A program made the position numbers and the translations under genes. 64,000 bases of DNA from Blastobasis lacticolella. Its lineage: Eukaryota > Arthropoda > Insecta > Lepidoptera > Blastobasidae. Positions 21,040 to 61,189 of the stretch are shown here, piece by piece. The DNA lies in the NCBI GenBank assembly GCA_905147135.1, contig LR990053.1, positions 7,142,501 through 7,206,500 on the forward strand, read 5' to 3'. Under the pieces are notes generated by a model. The model made no database searches. It was not told the origin of the DNA and was given only the letters and a program-made list of their open reading frames with translations. How positions within the stretch are numbered: position 1 is the stretch's first letter; each line of letters begins with the position of its first letter.

Positions 21040-21760
21040 GTTTGTTTTTATTCTGTGATCGACTTATTATTTAACGCCTCGAAGGCTTGCGTACTCGGTG
21101 TTGGTAGGATCTCAGTCGGAACCGTGACCAGTGGAACAATATGGAGATTTATTCGTAAGGACGACTGGTACCGCAAAGTATTTAGTAAGTTTACGTCTAA
21201 ATTAAGGGAGTGACATTTAGTAGAACGCGTCGGTCTCGTCCCCGCTCGAAGCATAGAATAGTGAGTGATTATGAAGTGCGCTTGTAATACACAGAGTAGC
21301 CCTAGGAAGGAATGGTTGGCGAAGGACTCGCCTGTTTGGGGTCGTGAGTTCCGCTCGTGGGCGATTGTGGCGCTACATATCCCTGCCGACGTGGAGTTGT
21401 TGATATTGTGGTTATTTCGCGCATAAGTCGGTTGCACTGCCAGTAAATGTTGTAAAATTAATAAAGCTTGCTCGGGTCCACATAGTGGGCGCATAGCGTA
21501 AGAGTCCGCGGCCGCCCGCGACCAACACTTGGCGGGCCTAGGTAACACTGTAAATATAGATGCTGTATGATATAGTTAGAGTATAATATACAATAACTAT
21601 GTATTGATTTGCATCTGTATGCGTGCTCTCGTTCAGGGCGCATTTGTCTAAGACGGAAATAAAAATAGTAACATCGAGGAAGTTTGTTTTCTTTCAGCGA
21701 ATTCTCCGCTTGTCCTTCCGCTTTTCCTGATCCCTTTCGGCTTGATAAATATCCAACACT
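21040..21760. other. Possible solitary LTR or relict element
   Basis: This stretch differs from its surroundings in composition (CGGCCGCCCGCGACC, CCCGCTCG). A 166-codon minus-strand frame (21048-21548) has no recognisable domain. TGT-like and ACA-like limits can be imagined, but no target duplication was found, so the LTR reading is weak. Confidence 0.25.
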
Positions 21761-22047
21761 GACACCTACTCTACATCATTTCAGTGGGATATTATAAATA
21801 GATGACAATTTCATCTCTATATAGTATAAATTATTTTGTGTCAATACATTGATGTAACCAGCTTGGAGTTCGAAGTCAAAATAGAACGCGAGAAAAACGT
21901 TCGTTAGTTCGTTCTAGTAGGATATATTAATATCTTCCCTCATCTGGTATTCAGAAACATCGTGACTCAAATAAGAAAAAAAATATGGGTTGCCTACTCA
22001 AACCCTGGTCTAACTATGGGGTTGCCGCAGAGATAATCTACCCTCAT

Positions 22048-22152
22048 CTCGCTCCACTGTAATTACCTACATGACCTGCTAAATCCTGGATCATTGTCAA
22101 GACGGACCCAGAGCCGCGAGAGAGCACAACGGGACATTAAAGCCATGATGAC
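22048..22152 (+). mobile_element. SINE 3' fragment
   Basis: It matches the tail of the tRNA-derived family: CTCCACTGTAAT, GACCTGCTAAATCCTGGATC, GACGGACCCAGAGC and GAGCACAACGGGACATTA. The tRNA-like head is missing. Confidence 0.6.
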
Positions 22153-22359
22153 CATTTCAGTCAAATGTGAACCGATTAAGACTGGATTCCTAGTGTGTAT
22201 TGTGTAGGCATTTGGGATGGTTTTTTGCCCAATAAAAATACTGAAATACGTCGGTAATAACATCGTTTCTCGGCTAACGACTTGTCCGACAGGTTTCTCT
22301 AAAATATCTTCTGTTATATAGATGGTTGGACACTAGGTGTCTGATCATTTCATTTAGCA

Positions 22360-22470
22360 TTCAACGCTAGAGCGAATAGGCTATTCCTAGACGGGCATGC
22401 TCTATCTTCGGCCGCATCGTCACTTACCACCAGGTGAGATGGCGCTGAAACGCCTAGCTAGACTATTAAA
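22360..22470 (+). repeat. Dispersed repeat, copy 1
   Basis: GGCTATTCCTAGACGGGCAT, CGGCCGCATCGTCAC and CAGGTGAGATGGC also occur, diverged, at 42861-42945 in a para intron. Ends in an A-run. Confidence 0.5.
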
Positions 22471-23499
22471 AAAAATTCATCATATTTTATAAAACAAAGT
22501 ACCACGCCGCGTCTGTCTGTTTGTCTGTTGGCGATAAATTAAACAACTACTGAACGACTTTTCATGCGGTTTTCTTCAATAGACAGTGATTTATGAGGAG
22601 GGTTTAGGTGTAAGTATAATTCGTTAAGGTTACTACCGGGGCAGGTCACAAATTACTAAAAATAAAAAACGTAATCCAAACAATACAACTCAACTTACAA
22701 ACTTACGAACGTTGCGAGAATAAATGCATAATTTGCGCTTTTAAAAGCGCTGGGCCAGGGCGTGCGGGGCGGACGCTTATGAATGAGATTTGATGGCGCC
22801 GATACAATCGCCCAATGCAGCTGTGACGCCATTCAAATTAAGTGTAGGTATAGTATGTTTATATGGTACGGCTAGAATCTAGATGTATGTGTCTGTTTAG
22901 CCTGTGAACTTTATTTGTATTTTAATTATTTCGTTCGGTATGTTTTGGCGGCGCCAACCTCAACTAGAGAAATCATTACTGGATTTAGATGATTCAGCAT
23001 CGGATCAAGATTTTGCTAGGCAACCCATTTGCATTTTCATAATCTAACTATAGGTAAAAACAATATCTGTCATAGCCAATTAACATATGAGAAAAGATAT
23101 TTATTAGGGACTATGTTCGGATCTTAGACAATTGGATCCGTCATGAACACAAGTTAGGGTCCACTGTCGTACTACAGGCTTCACGACTCCATGATTGGTG
23201 GATGTCCACGCAAGGCAGGCAAGTTGAGACCGCAGGGTTGAAAATATAGAAAATACTGATGCCCGATTTCGTCTCTCGAAATTTTGGCATGATTGGCCTC
23301 CATATTCTTCTTGTTCTAAGTTGTAGCACTCTTGGCAGAGTGGTCGTTGTCGTTATGGGTTGGTAGCGCGCTTCACCGCCAGTCGCCGCCATCCTTCCTT
23401 CATACCACCACATTAGTCACCCCATATGATCACCCCATATGTCACGACATACTGGTGTAATTTTAGAGCCTCCTACTCTGGCGAATACTAAAGGACTCC

Positions 23500-23935
23500 G
23501 ACAAAAAACCCGAAACCAAAAATTCATGATTTCTTGACAGTGGCAATTTTTTAGCTCATAGAAGTTACTTTGACAAATTTTTGATGATGTTAAAAAAATT
23601 AAAGTGTTATCGTAGTGAGAGAAAAATATTGGCTTGTTCCGTTTATCCACCCTAAAACAGCCACCCTAAGGTGGATACTCGAAAACGCGTGTCCATCTAT
23701 CCACCCTGAACGGGGTGGATAACCGGAATTCACATCTGATAGTTCTTCCGACTTTTTACCCCAAGTACAGTTTAAATAAAATTATCTATTAAATAAACGG
23801 AACAAGCCAAAATATTGATTTTATTTTCGAGCTTTTTGTCGAAAGTCTTGCGTAGCTATTTTAGCATAGATAGGTCACTTTGATACATTATTAGTGATGT
23901 TCAAAAAATGAAAGTTTTTTGTAAGTAAAAAATAA
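23500..23935. repeat. Diverged tandem duplication around an inverted-repeat element
   Basis: The segments at about 23545-23630 and 23850-23935 share TTAGC, ACTTTGA, TGATGTT, AAAAAAT and AAAGT in the same spacing. Between them lies the 178-bp inverted-repeat element at 23631-23808. Confidence 0.55.
23631..23808. mobile_element. 178-bp MITE-like element
   Basis: Perfect 15-bp inverted ends: GGCTTGTTCCGTTTA at 23631-23645 and its complement at 23794-23808. Inside are further short hairpins, ATCCACCCT paired with AGGTGGAT and again ACCCTGAACGGGGTGG. AATATT flanks both sides, loosely. Confidence 0.6.
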
Positions 23936-24544
23936 AACAAAATTGTAGAAAAGCATCTCGTACAGCATCAGGTACAGTTTTCTCGTAAACTGTACCTATG
24001 CGTAATACTTACGTTCATTCGATTCATTTCATAGCTACACAATATAGATTTCGATACAGGAAACCTTTTGGAAGTAGGCTAGCAGAACAGACTTGCAATC
24101 TGGAATACAAAACCAGCAGAATATTCTGATAAAAATTTACTTTAAAAAGCTTGGAAACAGTTGGTGAATATTCATCTAGCAGAGGATAGAAAAAAGAGCT
24201 AGGTAAGTACCAATCAGTTTAAAACTCTTTTATCATACTCATATTTTATGCTAGCTCAAGCTTATTTAAATGTAATAATCCTGTCATTTCATCCTCCCCT
24301 CGTTCATGAAATAATCTGCTTATAATTCTCGGTATCTCAATGCAGTTGTATTGTTTGGCTTTCTTTGCACACTATTTTGTGTGTCGTCAAAAGAATATCC
24401 ATCTCAGTCCCTACCAAGTTGTGTTGTAAAAAGGCGCAGGGAAAAGAAGTGTTTTTGAATTCGGAAATCGGTACAGGTGCAGGAATGTTCAAGCTTTTTG
24501 AACTTTTTTACAGGTATTTTTTTGCGACGCTTCTGTGAAGGCAC

Positions 24545-24820
24545 ATGAAGCAACGTAGATCAAGGGTGTGCAGCAAAAAAGAAGGTGTATTTTACAATGT
24601 AAAATATACAGTAACCGTTAATCGTACAGGTGGTAACATAAATGACAATGAAAATACGACCACACAGAATAATCTTCTATCAAATTGTACTCCATTGAGA
24701 CCAAAGAAAAATAAGAAAAATAATAATGATGTCATCGGTACACAATTAGTGTGTGCTATGAAAAAGTTTGAAAGAAAGAATTTGGAAAATGAAGATGGTA
24801 TACTTTTTACTTGTCATTGA
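24545..24820 (+). CDS. Hypothetical 91-codon open frame
   Basis: Not recognised. The product would be basic and Asn/Lys-rich (RPKKNKKNNNDVIG). Composition follows the AT-rich background and there is no visible promoter, so a chance frame is likely. Confidence 0.12.
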   Translation: MKQRRSRVCSKKEGVFYNVKYTVTVNRTGGNINDNENTTTQNNLLSNCTPLRPKKNKKNNNDVIGTQLVCAMKKFERKNLENEDGILFTCH

Positions 24821-25589
24821 TAAAGGATTTATTAAAAATACCAAGTTAACTATTATTATGATGATAATTATGGATGCACAATGGTTTTGCGACTAAGTAT
24901 TCAAACATATCGTGCCTATCAAACGTCATATCATTCAAGAAATAACCTACCTTCAGCTGCCACTGCCTATGCATTCATCCAAGGTTGTGCGACCACCTTC
25001 TCAAAACTGTAACGGATTCTTTGCAAAACACGTAAGCGCAATCGACATTATCAACTCAGTCAAGTCTCAGAACAGTGAACACTAGTATTAAGGTGAACTT
25101 CTTAATTCTACAGAAATTATGCTAAATAATTATGATTTTAATAAAGAAACGAAATAGTAATTATTTTGTTTTGCTTCCCTTACCACTATTGTTAACTTCA
25201 GTCAGCCCTGGTTTTTAATGACTTGAAAAATATTTCAAAATGCTTTGTACCTTACCTTACCTATTAAGTAGTTTCTCGTGTTTGCAAATAAGGATGAAAT
25301 GCACCCAGTACCTTTTTCTCTGATTCTTGCAGGGCTGCCGGCTTTTAGACCTTCCTGTGGGTGCTCATCACCATGGTTATGAGTACAAAACAGAATCCCC
25401 GACAAATTTAAAGTTTTAAATAAACTAACATTTGCATTATATACATTACATTACATTATTGCATTTGCTATTTACTTACAATAATCTGCTTGACCTGCTG
25501 CCAGCCGGATCGCTGTCCGTAATGCGGCTAGCAGCTAGTCGCTTAGTGCGTATGTAAGTAGGTTATTTTGGGCTTTTGATTATAATTAG

Positions 25590-25700
25590 GAAAGTATTCG
25601 ACACTGCTGTCTCGAACAGGCCTGCCAAGCGTGAAAATATGGCAAAACTCTACTAATGTAGAGGAGGGTTAAGTCCAACCGTGGACTGTTCATATGATGA
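25590..25700 (+). repeat. LINE 3' tail fragment
   Basis: AGTCCAACCGTGGACTGTTC followed by ATGATGATGATAAAAAA resembles the tail of RTE-like LINEs of Lepidoptera. Confidence 0.35.
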
Positions 25701-26811
25701 TGATAAAAAATAGGTTATTAAGGTTGTTAGGATATCTAGTTCATTTAGTGATATTCATTGCCTTAACTAGAATTATATCTTTGAAAATGTCTGAATAATG
25801 CCTGACCGTCTCTACACGACGTAGATACTTCAAAAAGATTAGGATTTAGGAATTTAGGATTTCCCAAGTAAAGGTATTTTAACGGTTTGGTTGTCGCAGG
25901 GACGCGTTGGCGCCGTCTCCTACAAGACCTAGTAAAGCCTAGTGAATGGTCGCAGGTGAGTGTTATCTGACGGCTATTATTACTATAATAGGTCTACAAG
26001 CAGAGGTATAGCGTATAGTGTAGCGTAGTATATAGGTGTAGCGATAAGTAGGTTCATAGCTACGTAGTACAAGGTGGGAGCGGCACGGGCGGAGGTGAAA
26101 TTTGACATAACAGTAGCACTGTTGCGACCATCCGACTGACGGCACATTACCGAACAATTATTTCGATATATGTTGTAATTCCTCTAGACTATACGACGCC
26201 TTATTGAATTTACTGCGATGCTACATAACTAATCATCGGGCAATCAAGCTTATAACGATATCTCATGCCAAAATGTTTTAACATAATGTTTTTAAACCAG
26301 CCCAGTAGTTTTTGAGCTACGTTCAAGTATTATTTCGAACCTCCATAAGTCGTATATAAAATGTGACCCGTCCTGCCCAGGTGATGCTTGTAATGCTAGT
26401 GTAATGTGTATTACCTCTTTGTGTGATATTACTCACACGCATCGCCTATCCATCATCATAGATATTTGACTACCATCATATATGTAAATAAAATAAATAA
26501 ATAAAAATCGTTTATTACATCTATCTCACACATGGCACAGTACATTAGGTCATAATACAGCTTACAAGAAACTTCGTTACCTGTGCCATAAGGAGATGTG
26601 CAACGGGGCCACACTCAGCATAAGCCACGGCTGACGCCATGGCGCTGGCTATGTCGGCACCTTGATACCACCCAGCGGTCATTTGAAGGGTAACGAGGAA
26701 TAAACTAACGGAAGCAAGTAGTATCGACCCCATAACTTCACGTCACCGTGCCCTCCGTACCGCTCCCATATTTACAGGAACTAGCTTTAGTATTGTTTAG
26801 AGGATCGTCGA

Positions 26812-27138
26812 AGGTCGAGTGGTTGACGTTTCCGACTCGTAAGCGAGAGTCGTAAGTCGAATCTCATTGCGGCCATGTACCAATGACTCTTTTCTGAGTT
26901 ATGTACATTAGTTAAATGCTAACCGATGCTCTTACGGTGAGGGAAAACATCGTGATGTAACCTGCACATTTAGATGACTGAATGTGTAACCATGATCCAA
27001 TCTGGTCAGGTTCCCCTGGTAGCAGGGCCACAGAGGTCAGATGGCAGTCGCTCCACTGTAATGATCTGATTTGCCAAATCCTAGATCTTGGTTAAGGTGG
27101 ACCCAGCGCCAGAGCACAACGGGACATTATCGCCATGA
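26812..27138 (+). mobile_element. tRNA-derived SINE, near full length
   Basis: The most complete copy in the window: a tRNA-like head (GTCGAGTGGTTGACG, GACTCGTAAGCGAGAG), body (CCATGTACCAATGACTC, GATGCTCTTACGGTGAGGG) and tail (CAGAGCACAACGGGACATTA). The B box is decayed, so it is unlikely to be transcribed by Pol III. Confidence 0.75.
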
Positions 27139-28359
27139 CTTTTTTTAAATTATTTTAACTTAAGCGTAGTTTAGGGGTGTATCTATTGGGTCAGAGTGTT
27201 ATTTCAACAATTTTTTAATTGAAAACAACGTCAGGTGTACTTTTTCTGGGCGGTGAATATACTGAGTTGACACCGATGGGTGCCGGTGACGGTGAAGTTA
27301 ACTTCAGTGCGAGCTGCTAAGCAAACACAAGATTTTTAAAATTCTTTCTAAAGTTACGTCTGCGTAACTTTGTCGGAGTAATTTTTTTTGAATGCGTAGA
27401 AGTGTTACAAAAAAAGAGAAGACAAATAATGAGGGCGCCACTATCTATGCAAACTTGTCAAAATCATGTATAATTTGGCAACACTACAATATTTTGCGTT
27501 AAAATATAGTAGTTTCATTTTATTTTATTTCTACTCTTTTTTGTAGCACTGTAGGTACAGTCAGCTGCAGAGTGAATGAACCCCCCTGTTGATATAGATA
27601 TAGGGCTCGATTTTGTTTTATTACAAATCGATTGCTCTTTACACATAGACGACAGCCACATACTCAGGCTATATTTTTCTGCTTTCAGGGCCAAAGCTTG
27701 TTATTTGGGAGATATTAAATCAAAAAATCTGGCAAGTGAATAAAGACTAATGAACTAGAAATGATGCTTCATTTTAGTTAAGTCGTTATATAATCTAATT
27801 ACTCAAACATGGTCATGGAAACTCTGTAATTTATAAAAATGTATAGGGCAAGTTTTATATCATAAAACTATAATAAAAACCTAAATAAAAATAGACAATG
27901 TTGTTTAATTGCAGTTGCCATGTTTGTATCGTAAGGATGTGAAAGAATTGCTTCAACTTGCATCTATTGGCGCCCAGCCTGTTGTTTTGTTGTTATTTTT
28001 GTTGTTAATTAGTTGGATTGAACTTGAATACTTGTGTAACGTAAACTACTGCTTGGCGATTTCCCCTTGCGATATTCGGGCAGCTGCCGTAGTTCGTCAA
28101 AATAAAACTTCGTATCAAAGCAGTCAAGTTCTATATTTTATCGTTTACTTAATTTATTTTGTACAAACTTCAACAATATATATAATAATTTCAATTAAAT
28201 GTCTATTCATTCAGCCAACTGAACTCACTTTTTTGTCATAAGTATAGTTAAAGAAACAATACAATGATATCGTAACTTATTGTCTAAACTTAATTAAACA
28301 CAACTTTTTTGTGCAAATATGCCTAATAGTATGTAAAATGTATGGTTTGACCAACATAA

Positions 28360-28965
28360 GTGGGGGATACACTTACGTAAGTATCGAGGCCCGCGGGCGG
28401 CCCGGCCTGCGCCTGCGCTGCCGGTGGGTGATCGAGGGAATCGATGCGGGTAAGTATACAGGTCCAAGTTTAGTTATTGCTTCTGTGATAGTTGTATTTT
28501 ACGGTATTTATATGTTTTATGTACATATGTGACATTATTGTTTTCTATAGTAATATGATGTGTTGGTGTTGCAGGTAGTCGCAGGAGCAGAGCGCGGGCC
28601 GGCGGGCCGCGCGGGCCGCGCGGGCGCGGGGAAGGGCGCCCGCTGCGTCCCGCGCCTCTTCATTCACTTTAGAAAAATTATCTACATAATTATTATCTGT
28701 AACCATAAGGTAATTATTGCAAAATATGTGCAAAACGGTAAGCGCCTCATTTTAAGTTCACGATACACTGACTCTTTAAACTTTGCAACACTTAGATTGT
28801 CTTGCACTTTAGAATTTTTATATAGTAGATGAAACAAATCCAAAAACAACCGACACACAACTATCCGGTGACATGTCGAACGAGAAGCGAGCGTCGGCCG
28901 CGCCGGCGCCGCCGGGGGCCCGGCGCGGCGCGTGGCGGGTCTACCCGGCGATAAGCTCTCAATAT
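28360..28965. other. GC-rich islands between AT-rich DNA, no gene assigned
   Basis: Three GC-rich blocks (about 28385-28450, 28575-28660 and 28885-28960) interrupt very AT-rich DNA. On the + strand the first is followed by GGTAAGTAT and the second preceded by GTTGCAG, which look like splice signals. The third starts a 45-codon frame at ATG 28873. On the - strand they would lie in the distal para 3' UTR. I cannot decide between these readings. Confidence 0.3.
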
Positions 28966-29023
28966 TTACAGAGTAGTAGAAAATTGACCACTTCCAAAGA
29001 CAGATTACAAAAGTTTATAATGA

Positions 29024-30395
29024 TTTATTAGTTGTTGTGCTAGAAAAGACAATACTGACACGCACCGTCCTCACGAGGCTCGCGCCTCGCCACGCCGCCC
29101 TATAACCACATCTACTGAGATGGCAATCGAGAAACAAAATAGAATTCAATAATATCTACCTTACTCGGTAAGGGACGATCTCTTAGGTATATCAATAATC
29201 TTATTGCTAAATATGTGACTCATTCTGACAGCCGAATAGATTTGTTGGTCACAATGAACATGCGACACCCGGTTGCCGGTCGCCGGTCGCACGGCGCCGG
29301 TGTCCTGTAGAGCAACGTCGAAGCAGTACCAGCCCGCTCGGTATCACAAACTCGGTCGCGGCGTGCAACTCGGGAAGGGCATACATTACTAGGTACGTGG
29401 AGAGTGCGCGTTACATAAAATGGCTCGATTCCTATAATGCGTACTGAATTAGGACGGAAGTGAATTCTGGTACCGATTTCACAGCTGATCTGTTAAGCTT
29501 ACGATAACTGCAAAAATTGTTCTAAAGTTCTCTTAACCGAGGGCCCGGCGCCGGGCCGGCCCACATAGAAAGATATAACGCAACGTCTCGGTACAATAAG
29601 AAGCTTATAAATTGGAACTATTAAAACTATTACGGACAAAATTGATATGAATCGGCGTAGCCATTGCTTCTCTTTAAGCGTTTTATTAGATACGACTATA
29701 CTAACGCCCAGTACGATGGACATGTCGAGAGGTTTACATGAGTCGAACCAAACAGTGGATAGGCGTGCTACATCGAGCGCAGCGTGCGTCGCGGCCGCGC
29801 GCGGGCGGGGAAGGGCGCGCGCGCGGCCCCCGGTCATCGGTCAAACGGCCTCAACATATCGTACAGTGAACTCTCCCAATTTAGAATATACAGACAGTGA
29901 TATTCATCGAATACAAAAATAAGCTTTAGTTTCCTCAATTTTATCCGATATCTTACATTATTATCACTAGTGACGAACGTAAAAAACATGGCAGTTCGCT
30001 AAACAATTCTCTCAACGGTCTCCTCTCACCGGGATGAGTCTAACGCGAAACTAAAACTCTAACTTTACGTCAATCACGGTGATCGCACGCGAACATCGGT
30101 CGCAAAACAACAGTCTCTTAAGCTTCGGCCACGCGAATATAAAACACTCCAACACTTCGAACGTCAAGGAATATAACGTCCATGAACGAGTCGGCGCAGT
30201 CGCGCGGCAGCCCCGCCGGTCGCGCCGCGCCGCTCGCCCGCGGCCCGCGCCCCGCCGATACTATGTACACGAAACATCTAGCGTAAAAAATAATTAAGTG
30301 CGCTTGGGTGGGCTCAAGAGCTCGGGCAGCGGTGCGGGCAGCGGCAGCGGCGCGTCGTCGATGAGCGCGGGCAGCAGCGCGAGCGCCAGCGCGGG
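29024..30395 (-). other. Probable para 3' UTR
   Basis: No protein-coding homology follows the para stop codon at 30396. Minus-strand AATAAA motifs lie at 29682-29687 and 29024-29029. The transcript end is inferred, and a longer UTR is possible. Confidence 0.35.
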
Positions 30396-57664
<27,269 letters not shown>

Positions 57665-58190
57665 TGTCTATCGAACTCCACCCGAGCGTAGCCTACTGCG
57701 GAAACAGAAATAAGGGAGTTATAGATAGTGAACTAGGGGAGAAATAAGGGACTACACATCACATCAAGTGTAATGACAGATAAATACCTGACTATAAATT
57801 TAAAAAAATTACGGATACCTTGACTGATGCGTCTCTCTAGAATCAAATTCGACAGCAAGGCAACACCACTTTCGATGAATGTACAATACTAAATTGAAGA
57901 GAAATTCGCACAAGACATATTTACAAGCGTCTCAAGTTTGCAACCCCTAAGTACCGATACAAATGCGTCGGTGACTCGTCGCGCCGTGTGCGACCTGTGT
58001 GTGATTCCCCCCAGTGATAAACGTCTGCGGTTTGACTTGTTTTTATACATACTTATATGAAACAAACGATATGAGTCGTAGATATGACGATGATTACAGT
58101 TTCTCATAAGGTGAACTATTAGCTCGTTTGGCGGGAAACTACTCTGGTTACGGTCTGAAATTTACAACTTCAAAGTTAGCTTCAGCTTTG

Positions 58191-58619
58191 CTACTGTACC
58201 ATGTTGCTTAGCCACAATTGAGAGGTCGAAACTGTCGCTGATCCCGATAAATCAAACGTAAATAGCCGTACTAATGTCGCGGGCCCCACAGCTGGGCAAA
58301 GATTAGAGTTTGGATTACGTTTGACATTTACCCGCGTTGCGTAACCCTGTTTGTGCGTACGCTCGAACTGGGCCAAGGCTGAGGAGCGGGCCACTGCCGC
58401 CACCCTGCCGTGTTTTATGTACCAACCATAACCCAGGGACTTTATTCTGCGGTCTGCTTCCTTTGATTTTGTTTCTAGAGTTTGGTTAAGCAATAAAATG
58501 TATTCTTGCGACGCACGGTCGACTTTCATCCAGAATTGCCAAAGCTTTAGACGTAAAGTTGAATAGTTTTGTACTAATTTGTAAGGATTGTCCTTTATTC
58601 TTTCCCTTCTGTAACCCAA
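58191..58619 (-). CDS. Hypothetical 142-codon open frame upstream of para
   Basis: Not recognised. The first half (MGYRRERIKDNPYKLVQNYS to KEADRRIKSLGYG) has a protein-like mix of residues, the second half less so. It lies about 0.5 kb upstream of the acceptor for para exon 1, on the same strand. It could be a relict element, a leader-exon open frame or chance. Confidence 0.2.
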   Translation of the reverse strand: MGYRRERIKDNPYKLVQNYSTLRLKLWQFWMKVDRASQEYILLLNQTLETKSKEADRRIKSLGYGWYIKHGRVAAVARSSALAQFERTHKQGYATRVNVKRNPNSNLCPAVGPATLVRLFTFDLSGSATVSTSQLWLSNMVQ

Positions 58620-59657
58620 GACACTTATTTCTATTATGAAAATATAAACAACATGATGTTGAAGGCTTTACGCGTCTAGAAAGTTAATTAACATGACAAT
58701 GCTTTCAGAAGGGGGCTCCCGAGCCAACTTTTTTGGCCAGAACATCTCGGAACCGCTTCATGAGAAAAAAAAAATTTAGTTAGCTATTGTTACGTAGTCA
58801 GTTGTACCGAAATATTACTGCTTTCCTTATAATTTTCTGCCATGTCTGTGTAACAACAACATGAAAATAATATGTACCTGCCTTTGTTCTATAGGAATTT
58901 ATTTTTCATTAACTTTTTTTACTTCGTTGAGGACGATTTCCTTTTTTATTTACAGCTTATAGAAATGTTGGTAGCATTCGAAACTTGGATATTGTCTGTG
59001 ATGTTACAATTTATTTGTTTGTCTCTCGCGCTTCGCTACATTCAAGGTTTCTGAATCAACTTATTCGAAGTTATCTTTCCAATATTTAGGACATTTTTCT
59101 ACGCAGTATATATTTCAACTTTTTATTTATTTATTTAACCATTTATTGTGCACAAAGAAAGTACTTTAAAGATAACAATCACAAAAGGTACAGTTAAAAA
59201 GGTTTAATGCAACGGCAACGTTTTAAATTCCAACGCCAGTAGTTAGACACTGTCTTGTGTATGTATTTATTTAATATTGCATTTTAGAATAGCTTGTTGA
59301 TATCTTTAATTTGACAGTTTATGTATGGCTGGGAAAAGATAACGTAAGGGAGTAAATAGTGTCTCAGTCTCAGACAAAATGTTCACTTAATTCATCTCCT
59401 GCGCTTGAGAGGAGTGAATGTAATCAGTTGTGGACATTCGATAGGTTCCTGAGCCCAGAGAAAATCAATAAGTTATTTATTCAACACATGAAATAAAGTT
59501 ATTTTCAGTTCGACTTTTGATCGTAATTTTGCCGGATTTGCGTCGCTGAATCAGTTCTTGGCAAAGATCTTGTCACATAACATTATTATGTCAACAATCG
59601 TAAGAGTCTCTTAAATGATGATGATGAATCGCATTAGGATAAGGTTGCGTATGTTAC

Positions 59658-59748
59658 CTGCTAACAGTGAATGGGCGGGCGCGTGTGCGTGGTGTGAGGG
59701 GGCCGCGCGCGGCACTGCGCCCCGCGCACGCGATCTCCCGCGCACCAC
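59658..59748 (-). other. Candidate para leader exon (distal 2)
   Basis: A GC-rich 91-base block bounded by GCCCGCAG and GTAACA on the minus strand, inside AT-rich DNA. It could join to the para exon 1 acceptor at 57696. No protein similarity; the splice signals are the only support. Confidence 0.3.
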
Positions 59749-59869
59749 CTGCGGGCGTGACGCCCTTCTGGAAGGAGCAATGGTGGTCAGGCACTGCGCA
59801 CTCCTGCGTAGAAGTTTGTAGGGGGAGCAGTGAATCATTCAATTTTCAGTAGATATTCTAGACCCGCAT

Positions 59870-59983
59870 GCGCTGTCGTGATTGGCAACGGTCCAGCGAT
59901 CATGGTCGTACGATGGACGCTGCTCGACCAATAGTAGACATCAAAACAGTCCGTCGCACGACCGTTGCTAATTAGGACAGCGC
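59870..59983. mobile_element. 114-bp inverted-repeat element
   Basis: 24-base arms (left begins GCGCTGTCGTGATTGG; right ends ATTAGGACAGCGC) match at 21 positions when inverted. Probably a MITE. Confidence 0.5.
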
Positions 59984-61189
59984 CTTAGGGTAACAGAAAT
60001 CAAAATAAAATAAGTAACTAGAAATGCCATGTGGGGCGTCATGTAATCGAGAACGCTTGCCACCACTGCCACTCCTGCGCATAACTGTATTATTTCGCAA
60101 TAAGTGTCCGGTGTCATCTGCTGCTATCGACTTATATTATTTTCTTTTCTGTGCTTAGGATGTATTATGTTATAAAATAGTGTTTCCATAAAATATTCGT
60201 AACGTGAAACTTAATTCATCTCGTACGTGTGTTTTTGACAACTTGTCTGAGATTGATTCGGGCGAATTGTCAATATTACGCTCATTTCAACGTCGAATCA
60301 AGCCGTTATCCTTGAGAGTTTTGCCGAGTGACGTGGTTTTCTAAGTTTAATTCTTTTGTATATATAAGTTCCCGCGGTAAAACAATAGAAGTTTACAATT
60401 TTCAGAAACACAGCTTTTGCGGAGCTCTGACCGAGTTCTCTGGAATCTTGGATATTAGCATAGCCTACATACAGAAGTTTACACAAGGCCAATAATAATT
60501 ACGAAGCCGAAGGAGAATAACTAATTATAATTTTAAATAACCTACATCCCACACCGTTCCATTTTAAATGTAGGTAATTATGCTATATTACACAAGTATT
60601 ACCGACAAGTAGCCGTACTTTTAGTAGGTATCACTAGCACCTATGTGTACAGTGTAAAAACTGGCGACAATTCGTTGGCCGTTAAAGTTTCATTGTTGCT
60701 CTGACAAAGTTCTATAATAAAATCTTCAAAAAACTACCTTCTTTATGGTAATTCCTGGGGGCGAATTTTTTTTAGACAATATACCATTGTGTAGGATGTC
60801 GTTGGATAGGCCTTTTAAAAACATTGAGGGTGTGCAAAAAACATTTTCAATTTGAGTGGCGATTGGCACTAAGTCAAAATTAAGGAAATTGACCAACATG
60901 AAGCCGCATTGAACGCAGAAAGTTAGTTAGACAAGTATTGTTTGCAATATGGGAGTAGGTCCTACGCTGAGTTACGCGAAAACATTGAATGACGGGCAAA
61001 CGACACGTTGGAGGGAGATGGAGTATATCCAGCTTTGTTTGTGTCTCATAGCGGAAAGGCATTTCACCTGACACGTACACACATTATATACATTTATTTA
61101 AGTATATATTATAATTTATTAATACTTTTTATAATTTATTAATTCTTATTATATTAGTTTATTGTATTCACATTATATTTATTGACTCT

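Noticed and set aside
21048..21548. 166-codon minus-strand open frame as a gene
   Set aside because: No domain, signal or codon pattern supports it; kept only as part of a possible relict element.
26812..26890. tRNA gene
   Set aside because: Same SINE family; the B box is decayed (GTCGAATCTCATT).
29499..29922. Overlapping open frames on both strands near 29.5-29.9 kb
   Set aside because: Short GC-rich frames in the likely para 3' UTR with no conserved motif.
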